Source: Chamaelirium japonicum
Lineage: Eukaryota; Streptophyta; Magnoliopsida; Liliales; Melanthiaceae
Assembly: GCA_947650365.1 (NCBI GenBank)
Contig: CANTAL010000002.1
Location: forward strand, 3,107,501 to 3,171,500
Reading direction: 5' to 3'
DNA: 64,000 bases
The notes below the pieces were generated by a model that was not told the DNA's origin, ran no database searches, and saw only the letters and a program-made list of their open reading frames with translations. Positions 12,956 to 27,460 of this stretch are shown here, in pieces (the stretch's first letter is position 1; each line of letters starts with the position of its first letter). Position numbers and translations under genes: made by a program.

Positions 12956-13667
12956 ACGAATTAGAATGGATCGTATGAATGAATTAGAATGGATCGTGCG
13001 AATAAATTAGAATGGATCGTATGAATGAATTAGAATAGATTGTGCGAATGAATTAGAAGGATTGTACGAATGAATTAGAATGGATACATTCGTGCGAATG
13101 AATTAGAATGGATCATACGAATGAATTAGAATGGATCATATGAATGAATTAGAATGGATCGTAGGAATGAATTAGAATGGATACATTCATGCGAATGAAT
13201 TAGAATGGATCATACGAATGAATTAGAATGGATTCATTCGTGCGAATGAATTAGAATGGATCGTACGAATGAGTAAGAATGGATCGTACGAATGAATTAG
13301 AATAGATTGAATTAGAATGAATCGTACGAATGAATTAGAATGGATCGTACGAATGAATTAGAATGGATCGTACGAATGAAATAGAATGGATCGTATGAAT
13401 GAATTAGAATGGATCGTGCGAATGAATTAGAATGGATCGTACGAATGAATTAGAATAGATTGTGCGAATGAATTAGAATGGATCGTGCGAATGAATTAGA
13501 ATGGATCGTACGAATGAATTAAAATAGATTGTGCGAATGAATTAGAATGGATCGTACGAATGAATTAGAATGGATCGTACGAATGAATTAGAATGGATCG
13601 TATGAATGAATTTGAATGGATCGTGCGAATGAATTAGAGTGGATCGTACGAATGAAATAGAATGGAT
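12956..13667 (-). repeat. Minus block 18
   Basis: Enters at CCATTCTACGAATTAG (seen once) and ends at J5 (13664). Confidence 0.9.
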
Positions 13668-14127
13668 TCGCACGAATGTATCCATTCTAATTCATTCGTA
13701 CGATCCATTCTAATTCATTCGTACAATCCATTCTAATTCATTCGCACGATCCATTCGCATTCACTCAAACGATCCATTCTAATTCATTCATATGATCCAT
13801 TCTAATTCATTCGTACGATCCATTCTAATTCATTCGCACAATCTATTCTAATTCATTCGTACGATCCATTCTAATTCATTCGCACGATCCATTCTAATTC
13901 ATTCGTACGATCCATATTCTAATTCATTTGCACGATCCATTGTAATTCGAACCATTCTAATTCATTCGTACGATCCATTCTAATTCATTCGTACGATCCA
14001 TTCTAATTCATTCGTACGATTCATTCTAATTCAATCCATTCTAATTCATTCGCATAATCCATTCTTTCTCATTCGTTTGATCCATTCTAATTCATTCGCA
14101 CGAATGAATCCATTCTAATTCATTCGT
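13668..14127 (+). repeat. Plus block 19
   Basis: Diverged marker at 13752. Contains GTAATTCGAACCATTC near 13940 and ends at CATTCGTATGAATTAG, a switch repeated at 27259. Confidence 0.9.
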
Positions 14128-15810
14128 ATGAATTAGAATGGATCGTATGAATGAATTAGAATGAATCGTGTGAAAGAATTAGAATGGATTGTACGAATGA
14201 ATTAGAACGGATCGTATGAATGAATTTAATGGATCGTACGAATGAATTAGAATGGATCGTACGAATGAATTAGAATTGATACATTCTTGCGAATGAATTA
14301 GAATGGATCGTATGAATGAATTAGATTGGATCGTATGCATGAATTAGAATGGATCGTGCGAATGAATTAGAATGGATCGTATGAATGAATTAGAATGGAT
14401 CGAACGAATGAATTAGAATGGATACATTCGTGGAAAAGAATTAGAATGGATTGTATGAATGAATTAGAATGGATCGTGCGAATGAATTAGAATGGATCGT
14501 ACGAATGAATTAGAATGGGTACATTCGTGCGAAAGAATTAGAATAGATCGTATGAATGAATTAGAATGGATCGTATGAATGAAATAGAATGAATCGAACG
14601 AATGAATTAGAATGGATCGTGCGAATGAATTAGAATGGATCGTACGAATGAATTAGAATGGATCCTAAGAAGGAATTAGAATGGATCGTACGAATGAATT
14701 AGAATAGATCGTACGAATGAATTAGAATGGATACGAATGGATCGTACGAATGAGTAAGAATGGATCGTACGAATGAAATAGAATGGATCGTACGAAAGAA
14801 TTAGAATGGATTGAATTAGAATGAATCGTACGAATGAATTAGAATGGATCGTACGAATGAATTAGAATGGATCGTACGAATGAATTAGAATGGATTGAAT
14901 TAGAATGGATCGTACGATAAGAATGGATCGTACGAATGAAATAGAATAGATCGTACGGATAAATGAATTTGGATCGTACGAATGAATTAGAAAGGATATA
15001 TTTGTGCGAATGAATTAGAATAGATCGTATGAATGAATTAGATTGGATCGTATTAATGAATTAGAATGGATCGTGCGAATGAATTAGAATGGATCGTACG
15101 AATGAATTAGAATGGATAGATTCGTGCGAATGAATTTGAATGGATCGTACGAAGGAATTAGAATGAATCGTACGAAGGAATTAGAATAGATCATACGAAG
15201 AAATTAGAATGGATCGTACGAATGAATTAGAATGGATCGTATGAATGAATTAGAATGGGTCGTGCGAATGAATTAAAATGGATCGTATGAATGAAATAGA
15301 ATGGATCGTATGAATTAGAATGGATCATACGAATGAAATAGAATGGATCGTACGAATGAATTAGAATAGATTGTGCGAATAGATTAGAATGGATCATACG
15401 ATTGAGTAAGAATGGATTGTACGAATGAAATAGAATAGATCGTACGAATGAATTAGAATGGATCATGCTATTGAATTAGAATAGATCGTACGAATGAATA
15501 AGAATAGATTGTGCGAATGAATTAGAATGGATCGTACGAATGAATTGGAATGGATACATTCGTGCGAATGAATTAGAATGGATCGTATGAATGAATTAGA
15601 GTGGATACATTCGTACAAATGAATTAGAATGGATCGTACGAATGAATTAGAATGGATACATTCGTGCGAATGAATTAGAATGGATCATATGAATGAATTA
15701 GAATGGATCGTTTGAATGAATGCGAATGGATCGTGCGAATGAATTAGAATGGATTGTACGAATGAATTAGAATGGATCGTACAAATGAATTAGAATGGAA
15801 ACATTCGTGC
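14128..15810 (-). repeat. Minus block 20
   Basis: Holds the 14290-14650 and 14799-15813 duplicated segments. Ends at J6. Confidence 0.92.
14290..14650 (-). repeat. Segment duplicated at 29833-30190
   Basis: Offset 15,543, checked at TCGTATGCAT (14331), GATCGAACG (14398) and the GCGAAAGAATTAG unit (14518 onward). No net length change. Confidence 0.82.
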
Positions 15811-15813
15811 GAA
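14799..15813 (-). repeat. 1.0-kb duplicated segment, copy B
   Basis: Partner of 6001-7015 with no net length difference at the landmarks checked. Both copies end in a J6 switch into plus array. Confidence 0.88.
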
Positions 15814-16623
15814 TCCATTCTATTTCATTCGTACGATCCATTCTAATTCATTCGCACGATCCATTCTAATTCATTCATACGATCCATTCTAATTCATTCA
15901 TACGATCCATTCTAATTCATTCGCACAATCCGTTCTAATTCATTCGTACGGTCCATTCTAATTCATTCGTATGATCCATTCTAATTCATTCGTACGGTAT
16001 GATTCATTCTAATTCATTCATACGATTCATTCTAATTCAATCCATTCTAATTCATTCGTACGATCCATTCTAATTCATTCGTACAATTCATTCTAATTCA
16101 TTCATACGATCCATTCTAATTTATTCGCACGAATGTATCCATTCTAATTCATTCGTACGATCCATTCTAATTCATTCGTACAATCCATTCTAATTCATTC
16201 GCACGATCCATTCGCATGCACTCAAACGATCCATTCTAATTCATTCATAAGATCTATTCTAATTCATTCGCACGAATGTATCCATTCTAATTCATTCGTA
16301 CGATCCATTCTAATTCATTTGTACGAATGTATCCACTCTAATTCATTCATACCACCCATTCTAATTCATTCGCATGAATGTATCCATTCCAATTCATTCG
16401 TACGATCCATTCTAATTCATTCGTACGATTCATTCTAATGCAATCCATTCTAATTCATTCGTACGATCCATTCTTACTCATTCGTACGATCCATTCTAAT
16501 TCATAGGCACGAATGAATCCATTCTAATTCATTCGTATGATCCAATCTAATTCATTCGCATGAATGTATCCATTCTAATTCATTCGTACGATCCATTCTA
16601 TTTCATTCGTACAATCCATTCTA
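15811..16623 (+). repeat. Plus block 21
   Basis: J6 to CCATTCTAAATGAATTAG. Includes a mutated marker (CATTCGCATGCACTCAAACG) near 16207. Confidence 0.9.
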
Positions 16624-17481
16624 AATGAATTAGAATGGATAGATTCGTGCGAATGAATTAGAATGGATCGTACGAAGGAATTAGAATGGATCGTACGAAG
16701 GAATTAGAATAGATCATACGAAGAAATTAGAATGGATCGTACGAATGAATTAGAATGGATCGTATGAATGAATTAGAATGGATCGTGCGAATGAATTAAA
16801 ATGGATCGTATGAATGAAATAGAATGGATCGTACGAATGAATTAGAATGGATCGTACAAATGAATTAGAATGGATCGTACGAATGAATTTGAATAGATTG
16901 TGCGAATGAATTAGAATGGATCGTATGAATTAGAATTGATCGTACGAATGAATTAGAATGGATCCTACGAAGGATTTAGAATGGATCGTACGAATGAATT
17001 AGAATGGATCGTACGAATGAATTAGAATGGATACATTCATGCGAATGAATTAGAATAGATCATACGAAGGAATTAGAATGGATTGTATGAATGAATTAGA
17101 ATGGATCGTACGAATGAATAAGAATGGATACATTCGTGCGAATGAATTAGAATGGATCATACGAAGGAATTAGAATGGATCGTCCGAATGAATTAGAATG
17201 GATCGTACGAATGAATTAGAATGGATCGTACGAATGAATTAGAATGGATACATTCGTGCGAATGAATTAGAATGGATCATACGAATGAATTAGAGTGGAT
17301 ACATTCGTACAAATGAATTAGAATGGATCGTACGAATGAATTAGAATGGATACATTCGTGCGAATGAATTAGAATGGATCGTACGAATGAATTAGAATGG
17401 ATCGTATGAATGAATTAGATTGGATCGTGCGAATGAATTAGAATGGATCGTACGAATGAATTAGAATGGATACATTCGTGC
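16624..17481 (-). repeat. Minus block 22
   Basis: Begins with the GATAGATTCGTGCG segment shared with 6320 and 15118, and ends at a J6 variant (CGAATCAATTC). Confidence 0.9.
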
Positions 17482-18630
17482 GAATCAATTCTATTTCATT
17501 CGTACGATCCATTCTAATTCATTCGCACGATCCATTCTAATTCATTCATACGATCCATTCTAATTCATTCGTACGATCCATTCTAATTCATTCGTACGAT
17601 CCATTCCAATTCATTCGTACGATCCATTCTAATTCCTTCATACGATCCATTCTAATTCCTTCGTATGATCCATTCTAATTCATTCGCACGATCCATTCTT
17701 ATTCATTCATACGATCCATTCTAATTCATTCGTATGATCCATTCTAATTGATTTGTACGAATGTATCCACTCTAATTCATTCGTATGATCCATTCTAATT
17801 CATTCGTACGATCCATTCTAATTCATTCGCACGATCCATTCTAATTCATTCATACGATCCATTCTAATTCATTCGTACGATCCATTCTAATTCATTCGCA
17901 CGAATGTATCCATTCTAATTCATTCGTACGATCCATTCTAATTCATTTGTACGAATGTATCCACTCTAATTCATTCGTATGATCCATTCTAATTCATTCG
18001 CACGAATGTATCCATTCTAATTCATTCGTACGATCCATTCTATCTCATTCGTACAATCCATTCTATTTCATTCGTACGATCCATTCTAATTCATTCGCAC
18101 GATCCATTCTAATTCATTCGCATGATCCATTCTAATTCATTCGTACGATCGATTCTAATTCATTCGCACAATCTATTCTAATTGATTCATACGATCCAGT
18201 CTAATTTATTCGCACGATCCATTCTAATTCATTCATACGATCCATTCTAATTCACTCATATGATCCATTCTAATTCATTCGCACGATCCATTCTTACTCA
18301 TTCGTACGATCCATTCTAATTCATTCGCACGATCCATTCTAATTCATTAATACGATCCATTCTAATTCATTCGCACGATCCATTTTAATTCATTCACACT
18401 CATACGATCCATTCTAATTCATTCGCACGAATGTATCCTTTCTAATTCATTCGTACGATCCATTCTAATTCATTCGCACAATCTATTCTAATTCATTCGA
18501 ACGATCCATTCTAATTCATTCATACAATCCATTCTAATTCATTCGCACGATCCATTCGCATTCACTCAAACGACCCATTCTAATTCATTCGTACGATCCA
18601 TTCTAATTCCTTCATACGATCCATATTCTA
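17482..18630 (+). repeat. Plus block 23
   Basis: Contains a 29-bp CACACTCATACG unit near 18396 and a diverged marker near 18550 without J5 upstream. Confidence 0.9.
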
Positions 18631-18715
18631 ATGGATTGTATGAATGAATTAGAATGGATTGTACGAATGAATTAGAATGGATCGTACGAATGAATTAGAA
18701 TGGATACATTCGTGC
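18631..18715 (-). repeat. Minus block 24 (85 bp)
   Basis: Fewer than four units between CATATTCTAATGG and J6. Confidence 0.9.
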
Positions 18716-19909
18716 GAATCCATTCTATTTCATTCGTACGATCCATTCTAATTCATTCGCACGATCCATTCTAATTCATTCATACGATCCATTCTAATTC
18801 ATTCGTACGATCCATTCTAATTCATTCGTACGATCCATTCTAATTCATTCGCACAATCTATTCTAATTCATTCGTACGATCCATTCTAATTCATTCGCAC
18901 GATCCATTCTAATTCATTCATACAATCCATTCTATTTCATTCGTACGATCCATTCTTACTCATTCGTACGATCCATTCTAATTCATTTGCACGAAGGTAT
19001 CCATTCTAATTCATTCGTACTATCCATTCTAATTCCTTCGTACGATCCATTCTAATTCCTTCGTAGGATCCATTCTAATTCATTCGTACGATCCATTCTA
19101 ATTCATTCGTACGATCCATTATAATTCCTTCGTATGATCCATTCTAATTCATTCGTACGGTATGATTCATTCTAATTCATTCGTATGATTTATTCTAATT
19201 CAATCCATTCTAATTCATTCGTACGATCCATTCTAATTCATTCGTACGATCCATTCTAATTCATTCGTACGATTCATTCTAATTCAATCCATTCTAATTC
19301 ATTCGTACGATCCATTCTTACTCATTCGTACGATCCATTCTAATTCATTCGCACAAATGAATCCATTCTAATTCATTCGTATGATCCATTCTAATTCATT
19401 CTCATGAATGTATCCATTCTAATTCATTCGTACAATCCATTCTATCTCATTCGTACAATCCATTCTATTTCATTCGTACGATCCATTCTAATTCATTCGC
19501 ACGATCCATTCTAATTCATTCGCATGATCCATTCTAATTCATTCGTACGATCGATTCTAATTCATTCATACATCCATTCTAATTCATTCGCACGAATGTA
19601 TCCATTCGAATTCATTCGTACGATCCATTCTAATTCATTCGCACAATCTATTCTAATTCATTCATACGATCCATTCTAATTTATTCGCACGATCCATTCT
19701 AATTCATTCATACGATCCATTCTAATTCATTCATATGATCCATTCTAATTCATTCGAACGATCCATTCTTACTCATTCGTACGATCCATTCTAATTCATT
19801 CGCACGATCCATTCTAATTCATCCGTACGATCCATTCTATTTCATTCGTACGATCCATTCTAATTCATTCACTCATACGATCCATTCTAATCCATTCTTA
19901 CTCATTCGT
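18716..19909 (+). repeat. Plus block 25
   Basis: J6 to a J2 variant (ATTCGTGCGAAT, 19904-19915). Parallels block 1 from about 18940 (TTACTC unit, GAAGG unit, GGTATG unit in the same order). Confidence 0.92.
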
Positions 19910-20521
19910 GCGAATGAATTAGAATGGATCGTACGAATGAGTAAGAATGGATCGTACGAATGAATTAGAATGGATTGAATTAAAATGAATCGTACGAATG
20001 AATTAGAATGGATCGTACGAATGAATTAGAATGGATCGTACGAATGAATCAGAATGGATTGAATTAGAATGAATCGTACGAATGACTTAGAATGAATCAT
20101 ACCGTACGAATGAATTAGAATGGATCGTACGAATGAATTAGAATGGATCGTACGAATGAATTAGAATGGATCGTACGAAGGAATTAGAATGGATCGTACG
20201 AAGAAATTATAATGGATAGTACGAATGAACTAGAATGGATACCTTCATGCAAATGAATTAGAATGGATCGTACGAATGAGTAAGAATGGATCGTACGAAT
20301 GAAATAGAATGGATCGTATGAATGAATTAGAATGGATCGTGCGAATGAATTAGAATGGATCGTACGAATGAATTAGAATAGATTGTGCGAATGAATTAGA
20401 ATGGATCATACGAATGAATTAGAATGGATCGTACGAATGAATTAGAATGGATCGTATGAATGAATTAGAATGGATCGTGCGAATGAATTAGAATGGATCG
20501 TACGAATGAAATAGAATGGAT
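19910..20521 (-). repeat. Minus block 26
   Basis: ACCTTC at 20241, 277 bp before J5 at 20518. Contains AATCATACCGTACG near 20094, the minus form of the GGTATG unit. Confidence 0.92.
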
Positions 20522-23361
20522 TCGCACGAATGTATCCAATCTAATTCATTCGTACGATCCATTCTAATTCATTCGTACAATCCTTTCTAATTCATTCGCA
20601 CGATTCATTCGTATTCACTCAAACGATCCATTCTAATTCATTCATATGATACATTCTAATTCATTCGCACGAATGTATCCATTCTAATTCATTCGTACGA
20701 TCCATTCTAATTCATTTGTACGAATGTATCCACTCTAATTCATTCATACGATCCATTCTAATTCATTCGCACGAATGTATCCATTCCAATTCATTCGTAC
20801 GATCCATTCTAATTCATTCGCACAATCTATTCTAATTCATTCGTACGATCAATTCTAATTCATTAGCATGATCCATTCTAATTCATTCGTATGATCTATT
20901 CTATTTCATTCATACAATCCATTCTTACTCAATCGTATGATCCATTCTAATCCATTCGCACAATCTATTCTAATTCATTCGTACGATCCATTCTATTTCA
21001 TTCGTACGATCCATTCTAATTCATACGATCCATTCTATTTCATTCAAACGATCCATTTTAATTCATTCGCACGATCCATTCTAATTCATTCATACGATCC
21101 ATTCTAATTCATTCGTACGATCCATTCTAATTTCTTCGTATGATCTATTCTAATTCCTTCGTACGATCCATTCTAATTCCTTCGTACGATCCATTCAAAT
21201 TCATTCGCACGAATCTATCCATTCTAATTCATTCGTACGATCCATTCTAATTCATTCGCACGATCCATTCTAATTCATTAATACGATCCAATCTAATTCA
21301 TTCATACGATCTATTCTAATTCATTCGCACGAATATATCCTTTCTAATTCATTCGTACGATCCATTCTAATTCATTCACACAATCTATTCTAATTCATTA
21401 GTACGATCCATTCTAATTCATTCGTACAATCCTTTCTAATTCATTAGCACGATCCAAATTCATTTATCCGTACAATCTATTCTATTTCATTCGTACGATC
21501 CATTCTTATCGCACGATCCATTCTAATTCATTCGCACGATCCATTCTCCATTCTAATTCCTTCGTACGATCCATTCTAATTCCTTCGTATCCATTCTAAT
21601 TCACTCATACGATCCATTCTAATTAATTTATACGATCCATTCTAATTCATTCGCATGAATGTATCCATTCTAATTTATTCGTACGATCCATTCTAATTCA
21701 TTCGCACAATCTATTCTAATTCATTCATACGATCCATCCTAATTCATTCGCACGAATGTATCCATTCAAATTCATTCGCACAATCCATTCTATTTCATTC
21801 GTACGATCCATTCTTACTCATTCGTACGATCCATTCGTATCCATTCTAATTCATTCGTACGATCTATTCTAATTCATTCGTACGATCCATTCTAATTCAT
21901 TAATACGATCCATTCTAATTCATTCGTACGATCCATTCTAATTTATTCGCACGATCCATTCTAATTCATTCGCACGATCCATTCTAATTCATTCATACGA
22001 TCCATTCTAATTCATATCTATTCTAATTCATTCGTACGATCCATTCTTATTCATTCGCACGATCCATTCTAATTCATTCATACGATCCATTCTATTTCAT
22101 TCGTACGATCCATTCTTACTCATTCGTACGATCCATTCTAATTCATTTGCACGAAGGTATCCATTCTAATTCATTCGTACTATCCATTCTAATTCCTTCG
22201 TATGATCCATTCTAATTCCTTCGTACGATCCATTCTAATTCATTCGTATGATCCATTCTAATTCATTTGTACGATCCATTCTAATTCCTTCGTATGATCA
22301 ATTCTAATTCATTCGTACGGTATGATTCATTCTAATTCATTCGTACGATTCATTCTAATTCAATCCATTCTAATTCATTCGTACGATCCATTCTTATTCA
22401 TTCGTACGATCCATTCTAATTTATTCGTACGATTCATTCTAATTCAATCCATTCTAATTCATTTGTACGATCCATTCTTACTCATTCGTACGATCCATTC
22501 TAATTCATTCGCACGAATAAATCCATTCTAATTCATTCGTATGATCCATTCTAATTCATTCGCATGAATGTATCCATTCTAATTTATTCGTACGATCCAT
22601 TCTGTCTTATTCGTACAATCCATTCTATTTCATTCGTACGATCCATTCTAATTCATTCGCACGATCCATTCTAATTCATTCGCATGATCCATTCTAATCC
22701 ATTCGTACGATCGATTCTAATTCATTCATACAATCCATTCTAATTCATTCGCACGAATGTATCCATTCTAATTCATTCGTACGATCCATTCTAATTCATT
22801 CGCACAATCTATTCTAATTCATTCATACGATCCATTCTAATTTATTCGCACGATCCATTCTAATTCATTCATACGATCCATTCCAATTCATTCATATGAT
22901 CCATTCTAATTCATTCGCACGATCCATTCTTACTCATTCGTACGATTCATTCTAATTCATTCGCACGATCCATTCTAATTCATTAATACGATCCATTCTA
23001 ATTCATTCGCACGATCCATTCTAATTCATTCACACTCATACGATCCATTCTAATTCATTCGCACGAATGTATCCTTTCTAATTCATTCATACGATCCATT
23101 CTAATTCATTCGCACAATCTATTCTAATTCATTCGAACGATCCATTCTAATTCATTCGTACGATCCATTCCCATTCTAATTCATTCGTACGGTATGATTC
23201 ATTCTAATTCATTCGTATGATTCATTCTAATTGAATCCATTCTAATTCATTCGTACGATCCATTCTAATTCATTCGTACGATCCAGTCTAATTCATTCGT
23301 ACGATTCATTCTAATTCAATCCATTCTAATTCATGCGTACGATCCATTCTTACTCATTCGT
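20522..23361 (+). repeat. Plus block 27 (2.8 kb)
   Basis: J5 to a perfect J2 palindrome (23356-23367). Marker at 20606. Contains the irregular zone 21440-22040 and, from 22080, a run parallel to block 1. Confidence 0.93.
21440..22040 (+). repeat. Zone of truncated and irregular units
   Basis: Within a long plus block the 23-bp phase is broken repeatedly: GATCCAAATTCATTTATCCG near 21463, TTCTTATCGCACG near 21505, CATTCTCCATTC near 21543, CTTCGTATCCATTC near 21583, CATTCGTATCCATTC near 21833 and CATATCTATTC near 22013. No foreign sequence is present. Confidence 0.75.
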
Positions 23362-24208
23362 ACGAATGAACTAGAATGGATTGAATTAGAATGAATCGTA
23401 CGAATGAATTCGAATGGATCGTACGAATGAAATAGAATGGATTGTACGAATGAGATAGAATGGATCGTGTGAATGAATTAGAATGGATCGTACGAATGAA
23501 TTAGAATGGATACATTCGTGCGAATGAATTAGAATGGATCGTATGAATGAATTAGAATCGATCGTACGAATGAATTAGAATAGATTGTGCGAATGAATTA
23601 GAATGGATCGTACGAATGAATTAGAATGGATACATTCGTGCGAATGAATTAGAATTAGAATGAATTGGAATGGATCGTACGAATGAATTAGAGTGGATCG
23701 TACGAATGAATTAGAATGGATATATTCGTGCCAATGAATTAGAATGGATATTACGAATGTATAAGAATGGATCGTACGAATGAAATAGAATGGATTGTAC
23801 GAATGAATTAGAATGGATTCATTCGTGCGAATGAATTAGAATGGATCGTATGAATGAATTAGAATGGATTCGTGCGAATGAATTAGCATTGATCGTGCTA
23901 ATTAATTAGAATGGAACGTACGAATGAATTAGAATGGATCGTAGAATGGATCGTATGAATGAATTAGACTGGATCGTACGAATGAGTAAGAATGGATCAT
24001 ACGAATGAAATAGAATGGATCGTACGTATCAATTAGAATGGATACATTCATGGGAATGAATTAGAATGGATCGTACGAAGGAATTAGAATGGATCGTACG
24101 AAGGAATTAGAATGGATCGTACGAATGAATTAGAATGGATACATTCGTGCAAAAGAAGTAGAATGGATTGTATGAATGAATTAGAATGGATCGTACGAAT
24201 GAATTAGA
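23362..24208 (-). repeat. Minus block 28
   Basis: From J2 to GAATTAGACGTACGATCC, a switch shared with 36592 and, with a 2-bp change, 43498. Includes a duplicated stub GATCGTAGAATGGATCG near 23938. Confidence 0.92.
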
Positions 24209-24893
24209 CGTACGATCCATTCTAATTCATTCGTACAATCTATTCTAATTCATTCGTATGATCCATTCTAATTTATTCGTACAATCCATTCTAATTCATT
24301 CGCACGAATGTATCCATTCTAATTCATTCGTACGATCCATTCTAATTCATTCATATAATCCATTCTAATTCATTCGTACGATCCATTCTAATTCCTTCGT
24401 ACGAATGTATCTACTCTAATTCATTCATACGATCCATTCTAATTCATTCGCACGATCCATTCTAATTCATACGTACGATCCATTGTAATTCATTCATATG
24501 ATCCATTCTAATTCATTCATACAATCCATTCTAATTCATTCGCACGATCTATTCTAATTCATTCATACAATCCATTCTATTTCATTCGTACGATCCATTC
24601 TAATTCATTCGCAAGATCCATTCTAATTCATTCATACGATCCAATCTAATTCATTCATACGATCCATTCAAATTCATTAATACGATCCAATCTAATTCAT
24701 TCATACGATCCATTCTAATTCCTTCGTACGATCCATTCTAATTCATACGATCCATTCTAATTCATTCGTACGATCCATTCTAATTCATTCGTACGATCCA
24801 TTCTAATTCCTTCGCACGATCCATTCTAATTCATTCATACGATGCAATCTAATTCATTCATACGATCCATTCTAATTCATTCGCACGAATGTA
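24209..24893 (+). repeat. Plus block 29
   Basis: Similar to 36593 onward and 43499 onward, both after the same switch, including the TGTATCTACTC unit near 24407. Confidence 0.92.
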
Positions 24894-25486
24894 TCGTATT
24901 AGATTGGATCGTACGAAGGAATTAGAATGGATCGTACGAATGAATTAGAATGGATCGTACGAATGAATTAGAATGGATCGTACGAATGAATTAGAATGGA
25001 TTGAATTAGAATGAATCGTACGAATGCATTAGAATGAATCATACCGTACGAATGAATTGGAATGGATCATACGAAGAAATTAGAATGGATCGTACGAATG
25101 AATTAGAATGGATCGTACGAATGAATTAGAATGGATCGTACGATGGAATTAGAATGGATCGTACGAAGGAATTAGAATGGATAGTACGAATGAATTAGAA
25201 TGGATACCTTCGTGCAAATGAATTAGAATGGATCGTACGAATGAGTAAGAATGGATCGTAAGAATGAAATAGAATGGATCGTATGAATGAATTAGAATGG
25301 ATCGTGCGAATGAATTAGAATGGATCGTACGAATGAATTAGCATAGATTGTGCGAATGAATTAGAATGGATCGTACGAATGAATTAGAATGGATCGTACG
25401 AATGAATTAGAATGGATCGTATGAATGAATTAGAATGGATCGTGCGAATGAATTAGAATGGATCGTACAAATGAAATAGAATGGAT
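24894..25486 (-). repeat. Minus block 30
   Basis: Enters at GAATGTATCGTATTAG (seen once). ACCTTC at 25206, 277 bp before J5 at 25483. Confidence 0.92.
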
Positions 25487-26780
25487 TCGCACGAATGTAT
25501 CCATTTTAATTCATTCGTACGATCCATTCTAATTCATTCGTACAATCCATTCTAATTCATTCGTACGATCCATTCGCATTCACTCAAACGATCCAATCTA
25601 ATTCATTCATATGATCCATTCTAATTCATTCGTACGATCTATTCTAATTCATACGATCCATTTTAATTCATTCGCACGATCCATTCTAATTCATTCATAC
25701 GATCCATTCTAATTCATTCGTACGATCCATTCTAATTCATTCGTACGATCCATTCTAATTCATTCGCACAATCTATTTTAATTCATTCGTACGATCCATT
25801 CTAATTCATTCGCACGATCCATTCTAATTCATTCATACGATCCATTCTATTTCATTCGTACGATCCATTCTTACTCATTCGTACGATCCATTCTAATTAA
25901 TTTGCACGAAGGTATCCATTCTAATTCATTCGTACTATCCATTCTAATTATTTCGTACGATCCATTCTAATTCATTCGTACGATCCATTCTATCTCATTC
26001 GTACAAGCCATTCTATTTCATTCGTACGATCCATTCTAATTCATTCGCACGATCCATTCTAATTCATTCGCATGATCCATTCTAATTCATTCATACGATC
26101 GATTCTAATTCATTCATACGATCCATTCTAATTCATTCGCACGAATGTATCCATTCTAATTCATTCGTACGATCCATTCTAATTCATTCGCACAATCTAT
26201 TCTAATTCATTCATACGATCCATTCTAATTTATTCGCACGATCCATTCTAATTCATTCATATGATCCATTCTAATTCATTCATATGATCCATTCTAATTC
26301 ATTCGCACGATCCATTCTTACTCATTCGTACGATCCATTCTAATTCATTCGCACGATCCATTATAATTCATTAATACGATCCATTCTAATTCCTTCGCAC
26401 GATCCATTCTAATTCATTCACACTCATACGGTCCATTCTAATTCATTCGCACGAATGTATCCTTTCTAATTCATTCGTACGATCCATTCTAATTCATTCG
26501 GACAATCTATTCTAATTCATTCGAACGATCCATTCTAATTCATTCGTACGATCCATTCTAATTCATTCATACGATCCATTCTAATTCATTCGCACGATCC
26601 ATTCTAATTCATTAGCACGATCCATTCTAATTCATTCGTACGATCCATTCTAATTCATTTATACGATCCAATCTAATTCATTCATACGATCCATTCTAAT
26701 TCTTTCGCACGAATGTATCCATTCTAATTCATTCGTACGATCCATTCAAATTCATTAGCACGAAAAAACACGATCCACTC
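25487..26780 (+). repeat. Plus block 31
   Basis: J5 to J4. Marker at 25571, 29-bp unit near 26410. Confidence 0.92.
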
Positions 26781-26961
26781 ACATACGAATAAATTAGAAT
26801 GAATTACAATGGATTGTGTGAATGAATTAGAATGGATCGTATGAATGAATTAGAATGGATCGTGCGAATGAATTAGAATGGATCGTGCGAATGAATTAGA
26901 ATATGGATCGTACGAAGGAATTAGAATGGATCGTACGAATGAATTCAAATGTATCCTTTCT
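26758..26961 (+). repeat. 204-bp strand-switch module P, copy 2
   Basis: Constant offset of 25,811 from copy 1 at both ends. Differs by scattered substitutions, such as ACATACG for TATACG just after the A6 run and AATTCAAATG for AATTCGAATG at J7. Confidence 0.9.
26781..26945 (-). repeat. Minus block 32
   Basis: Interior of module P copy 2. Confidence 0.92.
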
Positions 26962-27259
26962 AATTCATTCGTACGATCCATTCTAATTCCTTCGTACGAT
27001 CCATTCTAATTCATTCGTACGATCCATTCTAATTCATTCGCACGATCAATTCTAATTCATTCGTACGATCCATTCTATTTCATTCATACGATCCATTCTA
27101 ATTCATTCATACGATCTATTCTAATTCTTTCGCACGAATCTATCCATTCTAATTCATTCGTACGATCCATTCTAATTCATTCGCACGATCAATTCTAATT
27201 CATTCATACAATCCATTTTAATTCTTTTGCACGAATGTATCCATTCTAATTCATTCGTA
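26946..27259 (+). repeat. Plus block 33
   Basis: J7 to CATTCGTATGAATTAG. Resembles 1135-1450 after the same J7. Confidence 0.9.
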
Positions 27260-27460
27260 TGAATTAGAATGGATCGTATGAATGAAATAGAATAGATCGT
27301 ACGAATGAATTAGAATGGATCGTATGAATGAATTAGATTAGATTGTATGAATGAATTAGAATGGATTGTACGAATGAAAAAGAATAGATCGTACGAATGA
27401 ATTAGAATGGATCGTGCGAATGAATTAGAATGGGTCGTACGAATGAATTAGAATGGTTAC
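27260..27460 (-). repeat. Minus block 34
   Basis: Ends at J8 (27460-27473). Part of the 6,098-offset duplication. Confidence 0.92.

Noticed and set aside
23356..23367. ATTCGTACGAAT and TACATGTA as operator or transcription-factor sites
   Set aside because: The palindromic core TCGTACGA is in every canonical unit and there is no gene nearby. The positions fit strand-switch points better.
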